Shown: positions 45,904-52,602 of the stretch, one piece after another | How the letters are laid out: each line of letters begins with the position of its first letter | How positions within the stretch are numbered: the first letter of the stretch is position 1 | Assembly (NCBI RefSeq): GCF_007786445.1 | Contig: NZ_VNJI01000028.1 | Span: forward strand, 23,985 to 87,984 | Direction of reading: 5' to 3' | DNA length: 64,000 nucleotides | Source of the DNA: Paenibacillus cremeus | GTDB taxonomy: Bacteria > Bacillota > Bacilli > Paenibacillales > NBRC-103111 | Translations under genes and position numbers: made by a program | Notes under the pieces: generated by a model | Told to the model about the DNA's origin: nothing | The model's database searches: none | Seen by the model: the letters and a program-made list of their open reading frames with translations, nothing else

Positions 45904-45923
45904 ACTTACCGGGAGGAATAACT

Positions 45924-46502
45924 ATGAGACACGCAGTAGAAAATGATTTGTTAGCCGATTCTGTCCGCCAAATTCTCCAAGAAATCGGAGAGGATCCTTT
46001 CCGAGAGGGATTACTGGAAACTCCCAAACGTGTAGCCAAGATGTATAGAGAAGTGTTCTCAGGGGTTGGTATCAATCCCGACACCGCATTAACGACAACA
46101 TTTGCGGAGGAATACGATGGCCTAATTACCGTAAAGGATATAACATTTTATACCTTTTGCGAGCATCATTTAATCCCGTTCTACGGTAAAGCGCATATCG
46201 GATATATTCCTAACGGCAGAATTGTTGGTTTAAGCAAGTTTGCGAGATTAGTGGAGCTTGTCTCCAGGCGGCCCCAGGTTCAAGAACGCATGACCCAGCA
46301 AATTGCCGCAAGCATACATCGCGTATTAGCCCCCAAAGGTGTCATCGTAACCGTGGAAGGCACCCATCTTTGTATGTGTGCCCGGGGCGTGAAGAGACCT
46401 GGCAGCACTACGGTAACAACGGTGAAAAAAGGGCTGTTTGCCGATAACACAGCTCTTTCCGAGGAATTTGAAAGGGCGGTTGCAAGAGAGTCGATTAAAT
46501 AA
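45924..46502 (+). CDS. folE: GTP cyclohydrolase I
   Basis: A 192-aa type I GTP cyclohydrolase, converting GTP to 7,8-dihydroneopterin triphosphate, the first step to folate and to tetrahydropterins. Zinc ligands are visible in TFCEHHLIPF and LCMCARGVKRPGS; ETPKRVAKMY and the C-terminal EEFERAVARE are typical. ATG 45924 has GGGAGG 7 nt upstream, after the riboswitch terminator; an upstream in-frame start at 45744 would place coding sequence across the riboswitch and is rejected. Its partners here are pterin synthase and an SDR rather than folate genes, pointing to tetrahydrobiopterin-like products. Confidence 0.95.
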   Translation: MRHAVENDLLADSVRQILQEIGEDPFREGLLETPKRVAKMYREVFSGVGINPDTALTTTFAEEYDGLITVKDITFYTFCEHHLIPFYGKAHIGYIPNGRIVGLSKFARLVELVSRRPQVQERMTQQIAASIHRVLAPKGVIVTVEGTHLCMCARGVKRPGSTTVTTVKKGLFADNTALSEEFERAVARESIK

Positions 46503-46508
46503 GCTTTA

Positions 46509-46560
46509 TAGGAATACCCTCCTATGAAAATAAGAAGAGTCAGGGATATATCATAGAACG
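46509..46560 (+). promoter_or_regulatory. Copy of the conserved block, between folE and the pterin synthase gene
   Basis: TAGGAATACCCTCCTA (46509-46524), then TGAAAATAAGAAGAG, AGGGATATATCATAG. It matches the layout of 44605-44660. It may be an internal promoter or regulator site in the 114-bp folE-PTPS gap. Confidence 0.4.
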
Positions 46561-46616
46561 AAAATAAACAATAATTGCATTATACATATTCGTATTTCGG
46601 TGATGGGGGGCATAAC

Positions 46617-47435
46617 ATGCTTTACTTATCAAGACAGATCGGATTTTCGGCAACACATGTGTATCGGGTTCCGGAATGGAGCGAAGAGGAAAACCGCCGT
46701 GTGTTCGGCCCGTGCAGCAATATGAACGGACATGGACATGATTATAAGCTTGAGGTGATGCTGAAAGGACGATTGGATGAAAAATCGGGTATTGTCGTTA
46801 ACACTACCCATATAAAAAATATTGTGAACGAGTTTGTGGAGCAAGAGCTGGATGGAAGATTTTTGGACCGCGAGCACCCGCATTTCCAAAAGCATATTCC
46901 GACTACGGAAAATTTGGTCGACTATATCTGGAGCTCGCTGGAGCAGCGGTTTGAGGGCTACAACCTTCATCGAATTCGCTTGCATGAAAACCATTATTTA
47001 TCTTCGGAAAAGGAGGACGGTTCTATGGTTCAGCTTACTAGAAAATACCATTTTTGTTCAGCCCATCGGTTGCATAGCGATTATCTTTCAGAGGAAGAAA
47101 ATATAAAGCTTTTCGGGAAGTGCAATAATCCTCACGGTCATGGACATAACTACTACTTGGATGTGACGGTGAAAGGAATCCCTGATCCGGTTACCGGAAT
47201 GATGATCAATCTAGCTGATTTAGATGGAGTGGTGGAAAAGGCGGTGCTGGATAAGGTCGATCATAAGCATTTGAACTTGGATACGGAGGAGTTTGTAAAT
47301 TTAAATCCGACCTCGGAGGTTGTGGCGATGGTGATCTATAATATGCTGCAGCCTCACCTACCGCAGCTTCACAAGATCGGATTATGGGAAACGGAGAAAA
47401 ATTACTTCGAATACTTCGGTCCGGAGGTAAGCTGA
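46617..47435 (+). CDS. Tandem-domain 6-pyruvoyl-tetrahydropterin synthase
   Basis: 272 aa holding two PTPS/QueD domains of about 130 residues each; single-domain proteins are the norm. Domain 1 (about 1-130) has SATH, CSNMNGHGHDY and PTTEN, but the segment matching the catalytic DHKHLN motif reads LDGRFLD. Domain 2 (about 140-272) has SAHRL, CNNPHGHGHNY, DHKHLN and PTSEV, all complete. Zinc-binding histidines appear in both. The enzyme makes 6-pyruvoyl-tetrahydropterin from dihydroneopterin triphosphate. ATG 46617 follows GATGGGGGG; an earlier in-frame start at 46575 is rejected. Confidence 0.9.
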   Translation: MLYLSRQIGFSATHVYRVPEWSEEENRRVFGPCSNMNGHGHDYKLEVMLKGRLDEKSGIVVNTTHIKNIVNEFVEQELDGRFLDREHPHFQKHIPTTENLVDYIWSSLEQRFEGYNLHRIRLHENHYLSSEKEDGSMVQLTRKYHFCSAHRLHSDYLSEEENIKLFGKCNNPHGHGHNYYLDVTVKGIPDPVTGMMINLADLDGVVEKAVLDKVDHKHLNLDTEEFVNLNPTSEVVAMVIYNMLQPHLPQLHKIGLWETEKNYFEYFGPEVS

Positions 47436-48154
47436 TTATTGATTTTTCGAAGCTTGAAGGAAAGGTTGTTGCAATTACCGGTGCGAGTCGGGGGATTGGA
47501 AGGGAAACGGCAAAGCTGTTGTCGCAGTACGGTGCAAAACTACTGCTTGGCTCAAGAAATTTTGAGGATTTGGAGCGATTCTCCAACAGTTTGAAGACCG
47601 AAACGCTGCCCGTAGCTTTGGATGTAACAGACGATTTATCCGTTTCTAACTTTGCTGAGCAAGGCATCAATCATTTTGAGAAAGTTGACGCGATTATTAA
47701 CTGCGCGGGAACCGGGAGCTTTGAAGAATTGCTCCACCTGTCTACGGAGGCTTTCGATAATATGATCGCAACAAATTTGCGGGGGACCTTCTCTTCCTGT
47801 CAATATTTTGGAAGACATTTGGAAAAGAGAGGCTCGGGTCACATCATCAACGTTATCTCCATTGCCGGTACAACCGCTTTACCGGGCTGTGCCGGCTACT
47901 CGGCATCGAAGTTCGGGGTATTAGGGCTAACCAAGGTACTGCAGGCCGAGCTGCGGGGAAAAGGCATAAAGGTAACCGCTGTATTACCAGGAGCGGTGCG
48001 TACTCCATTTTGGGATTCCATTGCACATAAACCCGATACATCGAAAATGATCCCCCCGGAGGTGTTGGCCCAGCATATTGTTTATCTGATGTGCCAGCCT
48101 GAGGGTGCGGTTGTCGATGAAATTACCATAATGCCGCTTTTGGGCATTTTGTGA
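47384..48154 (+). CDS. SDR oxidoreductase, probable sepiapterin reductase-type
   Basis: A classical SDR: ITGASRGIGRE, DVTDD, NCAGTG, Ser in VISIAGT, YxxxK as YSASK, and a final IMPLLGIL. Placed directly after folE and PTPS, it is the expected reductase completing tetrahydrobiopterin synthesis; that role is inferred from context. The start is unclear: ATG 47384 is the only canonical start but overlaps PTPS by 52 nt and adds residues unlike an SDR. A strong GGAGG at 47423 points instead to CTG 47432 or ATT 47435, at the PTPS stop codon. Confidence 0.8.
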   Translation: MGNGEKLLRILRSGGKLIIDFSKLEGKVVAITGASRGIGRETAKLLSQYGAKLLLGSRNFEDLERFSNSLKTETLPVALDVTDDLSVSNFAEQGINHFEKVDAIINCAGTGSFEELLHLSTEAFDNMIATNLRGTFSSCQYFGRHLEKRGSGHIINVISIAGTTALPGCAGYSASKFGVLGLTKVLQAELRGKGIKVTAVLPGAVRTPFWDSIAHKPDTSKMIPPEVLAQHIVYLMCQPEGAVVDEITIMPLLGIL

Positions 48155-48226
48155 GTATACCTTTGCAGTTTGACGGGGAATCACGGAAATATCGTGAGGT
48201 CATCTTTAATAAGGGAGGCAATGACC

Positions 48227-50302
48227 TTGAGCCGAAGTATTGTTTCAAAGGGTAAAAATGTAAAAGAAGCGGTCGATAGAGCGTTGAATGTACTAGGAAC
48301 GAAAAACTCGGGCGTAGATATCGAAATTATTGAAACGGAGTATAAAGGGATCATCCTCGGATTGGGATCAAAACCTGCGGTTGTCCGAGTCACTCTGAAG
48401 CAGCTAAACAATGCGGAGGAGCATCCCGAACATCACCTGAATCTTGTGAAGCTGCTTGAGATGGAGATCAATAACATAGATTTTACGGAAGATTCCAAAT
48501 CCGAAGAAGCTGTCGAATTGAAACAAGCCGCCGCTATTCAAGAGGACCTGCATGGTAAGGTATGGGTTCGGGAGGGGCATATCTTCTGCAAAGACGCTCC
48601 CAATAAATATCCATTAGTATCTCCGGCGCAAGGTGTGAAGCTGTATAAGAATAACGAAGCCGTTGAAAAAACAGTGATCGTTAGTGAAAACGACATCTTG
48701 ACTGTCGAGCTTAGCGATGAAGAGCGCGCACCCAAATGGGAGCTGCTGTTAAGCGATAATAAAATGGAGGCCCTTTTAAAGATCGTTCCCGGTGTTCGTA
48801 TCTATCGGAGGTTAAAGGATGCCGCTCCCAGCAATTTTATTCAGCTGGAGGTTGAGGAAAAGATCATTCCTATAATGATAGATTCCGGCTCGATGATGAA
48901 TGAAATCCGAGCGATAGGGATTGTTCACGGGGTGGATTATACCGAAATAGCCCGCGCTTGCACGAGCGATGAGGCGGGTACTTTTATAATAGCCAAAGGG
49001 AACCCTCCTACACCGGGGAAAAACGGATGTTTTCTTCCCATAAAGGAAGTAACCATCAAGAAAGGTGTCATGGAGCGTCCGGATGGTACTGTCGATTATA
49101 GGGAAATACAAGAGTTTCCTTCGGTCGAGCGAGGACAGGTTTTGGGTGTGATTCAGCCGCCCATGCCAGGTATCCCAGGTCAAACCACTACAAATGAATT
49201 TGTTCCCCCTCCGGAGGCGCTTCCCCTGACCGTTCAAGAAGGAAGAGGCGTTGTTTTGGTCGAGGACGGAACAAAGGTTGTTGCGATCGAGGCGGGACAA
49301 CCTGATATTAAAATGATAGGGACAACTGCAAAAATTTCGGTAGTGCCCAAGCTAGTTGTCGGAACGGATGTCAGCCTTCAGAGCGGCAACGTGCGTTATA
49401 TCGGTGATGTGGAAGTGCTCGGGTCCGTTCAGGACGGCATGCTCGTGGAGGCTCAAGGGAATATACTTGTCCACGGCAGCGTATTTAAGTCGAAAATTAT
49501 TGCGGGAAATTCCGTCATTATACATAAAAATGCTATATCGAGCACAATCAGTGCGGGTAAGAGCAGTATGCTGGAGCAAGAGCTAACCGGGATTCTCGGG
49601 GGAGTATACAATCAATTAAGCCAAATGATGGTGGCGATGCATCAAATCATGAGTGTTTCCGCCTTTAAAGTACGAACCATCGACCGAACAGGTTTAGGGC
49701 CTTTGCTTAAAATTTTATGCGATGGAAAATTCAAATCGGTTCCTCCATTGATCATTTCGTTGTGCAATAAGATTAAAACAGGAAAATGCGAGCTTGACCC
49801 TGAATGGCTGTCGCTTGCCGAGCTGCTGCATCAAAATTTTATTACTCCGCAAGCTTCGGGGCTAAGATCAATGTATGATTTGGAGGTTTTCTTGAAAAAG
49901 GTGGAAATGGTTTACAAATCCGCGGCAACGGAGAAAGAAGCTGTGAACTGTTTTATTAAAGCGAGTTATTTACAAAATTGCGAATTATACTCCGCTGGAG
50001 ATATTCAAATTGCTGGGAATGGGATTTATAATTCCAAGCTCTATGCCAAAGGCATGATTCAGCTTGACGGATATGTTCGCGGCGGTGAGATTTTTGCCGA
50101 AAAAGGCGTGAAAATTCGCGAAGCCGGTACAAAAGGCGGTATTCCCACCAAAATTCAAGTGCCGAAAGATCAAACCATCATGATTAACTGCGCCCTTGAA
50201 GAAACCGTGATTCAAATCGGAAATAAAACGCATACATTCACACGGGAAACTCAGCTGGTGCGAGCCCGGTTAGATGAAATAGAGAATCTGATTTTACAAT
50301 AA
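48227..50302 (+). CDS. fapA: FapA/DUF342-family protein with Jag-N domain
   Basis: About 691 aa. The N-terminal 55 residues (VSKGKNVKEAVDRALNVLG, then a GLGSKP loop) form a Jag_N domain as in KhpB/Jag. A DUF342 core of repeated short beta segments follows (about 200-480, for example GDVEVLGSVQDGMLVEAQGN) and resumes after a helical insertion (about 450-600). The family is linked to flagellar assembly/polar localisation and cell-envelope scaffolding, without known enzymology. GGGAGG sits 2 nt before ATG 48221 but 8 nt before TTG 48227, so TTG is preferred. It opens the signalling half of the operon. Confidence 0.85.
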   Translation: MSRSIVSKGKNVKEAVDRALNVLGTKNSGVDIEIIETEYKGIILGLGSKPAVVRVTLKQLNNAEEHPEHHLNLVKLLEMEINNIDFTEDSKSEEAVELKQAAAIQEDLHGKVWVREGHIFCKDAPNKYPLVSPAQGVKLYKNNEAVEKTVIVSENDILTVELSDEERAPKWELLLSDNKMEALLKIVPGVRIYRRLKDAAPSNFIQLEVEEKIIPIMIDSGSMMNEIRAIGIVHGVDYTEIARACTSDEAGTFIIAKGNPPTPGKNGCFLPIKEVTIKKGVMERPDGTVDYREIQEFPSVERGQVLGVIQPPMPGIPGQTTTNEFVPPPEALPLTVQEGRGVVLVEDGTKVVAIEAGQPDIKMIGTTAKISVVPKLVVGTDVSLQSGNVRYIGDVEVLGSVQDGMLVEAQGNILVHGSVFKSKIIAGNSVIIHKNAISSTISAGKSSMLEQELTGILGGVYNQLSQMMVAMHQIMSVSAFKVRTIDRTGLGPLLKILCDGKFKSVPPLIISLCNKIKTGKCELDPEWLSLAELLHQNFITPQASGLRSMYDLEVFLKKVEMVYKSAATEKEAVNCFIKASYLQNCELYSAGDIQIAGNGIYNSKLYAKGMIQLDGYVRGGEIFAEKGVKIREAGTKGGIPTKIQVPKDQTIMINCALEETVIQIGNKTHTFTRETQLVRARLDEIENLILQ

Positions 50303-50321
50303 TATAAAGGGGTGTTTGCGT

Positions 50322-50642
50322 TTGTTTTCATTCGAGCATACTTGTCAAGACTCTAAAACGCTTGTGACCTTCACAGGAGATTTAGATATCGAAGCGACGG
50401 AAATTCTGGAAGACGAAGTGATGCCTTTATTAAGCGGGCGTCCGGAAATCGAAATTGATTTTTCGGGAGTACCGTTTGTTGACTCCTCCGGCATCGGGTT
50501 ATTAATTACACTTATTACTCATGTTCGTGAAAATAGCGGCTGCGTGGTAATCACGAATGTTTCCTCTGATGTTCAGCAAATATTTTCTCTGCTGCAGCTG
50601 TCCGAGATTTTAGGGCATGACGTATTTATCGATTTAAAATAG
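50322..50642 (+). CDS. STAS-domain anti-sigma factor antagonist
   Basis: About 106 aa, a single STAS domain: TFTGDLDIEATEIL, FSGVPFVDSSGIGLLITL with the phospho-acceptor Ser in DSSGIG, and VSSDVQQIFSLLQL. Such proteins bind RsbW/SpoIIAB-type kinases when unphosphorylated. AAGGGG is 9 nt before TTG 50322 and only 3 nt before TTG 50316. It is 19 bp after the FapA-like gene and one of two STAS proteins in the operon. Confidence 0.88.
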   Translation: MFSFEHTCQDSKTLVTFTGDLDIEATEILEDEVMPLLSGRPEIEIDFSGVPFVDSSGIGLLITLITHVRENSGCVVITNVSSDVQQIFSLLQLSEILGHDVFIDLK

Positions 50643-50655
50643 GAGGTTCCCATCT

Positions 50656-50958
50656 ATGGATAAAAGAATGCATGAACGGGTTTCCGTCGATCCGATCGAG
50701 ATGGTATTTGAGGAAATTCAGGGGGAAGACGCTTCCTATGAACAAATACCCGTCTACATTCAAGAGGTTAGCTTTGATGGCATTCGTTTCGTAAGTGATA
50801 TTGAGTTTGCGGTTCATGAAACTCTTCGCTTCCGAATGCCAAGCTTAACGCCTGGCTCTCTCCTTGAAGGGAGAGTTGTTTGGAAAAAGCTGCAGCTCGA
50901 TCGAAGCTTTCAATACGGCCTCCAGGTCATCGAAGGGGATTCACCGGAAGCAGTTTAG
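50656..50958 (+). CDS. PilZ-domain c-di-GMP effector
   Basis: A 100-aa stand-alone PilZ domain. The RxxxR motif is RMHER (residues 4-8), and the second motif reads EVSFDG, a variant of [D/N]xSxxG with Glu first. The rest matches the beta barrel (LRFRMPSL, EGRVVWKK, FQYGLQVI). It should bind c-di-GMP and pass the signal to a partner protein, possibly the STAS or FapA protein next to it. A good GGAGG site precedes the ATG. Confidence 0.85.
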   Translation: MDKRMHERVSVDPIEMVFEEIQGEDASYEQIPVYIQEVSFDGIRFVSDIEFAVHETLRFRMPSLTPGSLLEGRVVWKKLQLDRSFQYGLQVIEGDSPEAV

Positions 50959-50987
50959 TTAATTCATTAAGAGGGCAGAGGATCGAT

Positions 50988-52550
50988 ATGAAAAAGGTAA
51001 GGAGTTTTTCTCTACGTACCTATGTGATAGGCATTGTCTTGCTTTCGATGATCATAACGTTAGCGGTCACGATTGGAACGGGATATCAAGTAAGTAAACA
51101 AATTTTGTTATCCAGCAAGCTTAAGGATAATTACAGTTATGCTGCAAAGCTGGCGAAGGCAGCGGATATGCATTTGAATACGTTACAGTGGAGGATATCG
51201 TTAACGTCCCAGCTGCTTGCCGATCATTTGGATGATCCTGACTTTATAAACAAGACACTTGAAAATGCTCTTTTGAGAAATGACGGCATTATAAATTCAA
51301 TACTGGTCGCGGATGCTTCCGGGCTTGTGATTGCGGCTCCGACGCAGCAGGGAGAAATCGTCGGCCAGCAGTTGAGGTCGGAAGCAGCCCGAAAAGCGCT
51401 TGAGGAACAAAAGGAACTCATTTCCACTCCGTTTCAAGCCCTGACGGGTAGGTTGGTCATTAGCATATCTGCACCTATAGTAGGCCGGGAAAATCGTTAT
51501 TCAGGATTTATATCTGGCACTATTTATTTGGAGGAGTCAAACGTGCTTTCTAATCTCCTCGAGGAACATTCCTTTAGTGACGGTTCCTACGTTTATGTTG
51601 TTGATTCTGCCGGAAATTTGCTGTATCATCCCGATTCCAGCCGTATCGGCGAGCAGGTTTCCAGCAATCCGGTTGTTCGGGCGGTGATGGAGGGTAACAA
51701 CGGCTTCATGCGCACCACTAACACAAAAGGAGCGGACATGCTGGCAGGGTATGCCGCTCTCCCGAGTAGCCGATGGGGAATCATTGTGCAATCGCCGACA
51801 GAAATTGTTGATCCATTAGTAAAACAATTTATTAAGAATTCATTAGTATACATCATTCCTTTCTTTTTCATACTGCTGCTGCTGGGCTGGTGGCTTGCGC
51901 GGGTGTTATCCGCCCCCTTGCTCCATCTTGCGAAATATGCTGAGCGTCTATCGCGCGGGGATGTTGATCAACCTGTGCCTGATCTGTCTATTAAGTATTA
52001 TGAGGTCAGCGAACTGCATCAAGCGATGCTGTATGCGGTAAGGTTTCTGAGCAAACGTGTACACGATCTCAAGAACGAGGCACAAACAGATACTCTCACC
52101 GGATTGTTGAACCGAAGATCGATGAATAATTGGGTTCAGGAGAGTATGGAAAAGGAAATGCCTTTTTCAATAATTATTATGGATATCGACCATTTTAAAA
52201 AAGTTAATGATACCTACGGCCATCAAATGGGCGATGCGGTGCTGAAATTTCTTGCTGAATTTTTGCAGAAGGAAGCCGGAGAGGACAATATATGCTGCAG
52301 ATTCGGCGGGGAGGAATTCGTAATGCTGCTTTCGCAAACCGATATTTACACAGCGAAAACGGCAGCCGAGCGGCTGAGAAGAAAATTGGCTCATACCATT
52401 TGTCCGACCGGCGGGCAGATCACCCTATCGCTCGGCGTAGCCGTATACCCGGATACTGCAGGGGATTTTCCATCCTTGCTTGCGCATGCGGATAAGGCTT
52501 TATATCGCGCCAAACGGAATGGCCGAAATTGCACGGTTACAGCATGCTGA
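50988..52550 (+). CDS. Cache-HAMP-GGDEF diguanylate cyclase
   Basis: 520 aa. Membrane helix about 10-32, extracytoplasmic double Cache sensor about 35-285, second helix about 290-312, HAMP about 313-365, then a GGDEF domain with LTGLLNRRSM, DIDHFKKVNDTYGH and the active-site GGEEF at about 440-444. It has no EAL domain, so it is predicted to synthesise c-di-GMP in response to an external ligand. ATG 50988 has AGAGGA upstream; the longer in-frame start lies in the PilZ gene. With the riboswitch it could form a feed-forward loop. Confidence 0.9.
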   Translation: MKKVRSFSLRTYVIGIVLLSMIITLAVTIGTGYQVSKQILLSSKLKDNYSYAAKLAKAADMHLNTLQWRISLTSQLLADHLDDPDFINKTLENALLRNDGIINSILVADASGLVIAAPTQQGEIVGQQLRSEAARKALEEQKELISTPFQALTGRLVISISAPIVGRENRYSGFISGTIYLEESNVLSNLLEEHSFSDGSYVYVVDSAGNLLYHPDSSRIGEQVSSNPVVRAVMEGNNGFMRTTNTKGADMLAGYAALPSSRWGIIVQSPTEIVDPLVKQFIKNSLVYIIPFFFILLLLGWWLARVLSAPLLHLAKYAERLSRGDVDQPVPDLSIKYYEVSELHQAMLYAVRFLSKRVHDLKNEAQTDTLTGLLNRRSMNNWVQESMEKEMPFSIIIMDIDHFKKVNDTYGHQMGDAVLKFLAEFLQKEAGEDNICCRFGGEEFVMLLSQTDIYTAKTAAERLRRKLAHTICPTGGQITLSLGVAVYPDTAGDFPSLLAHADKALYRAKRNGRNCTVTAC

Positions 52551-52602
52551 CTATAGTCACGTCTCAGCGGTTTCACTAAGCGAATGTAAGGGGGCAAGGC
52601 TC

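Noticed and set aside
45744..45923. Extended N-terminus of GTP cyclohydrolase I
   Set aside because: The in-frame extension runs through the riboswitch and its terminator; the ribosome site at 45911 and family length both support ATG 45924.
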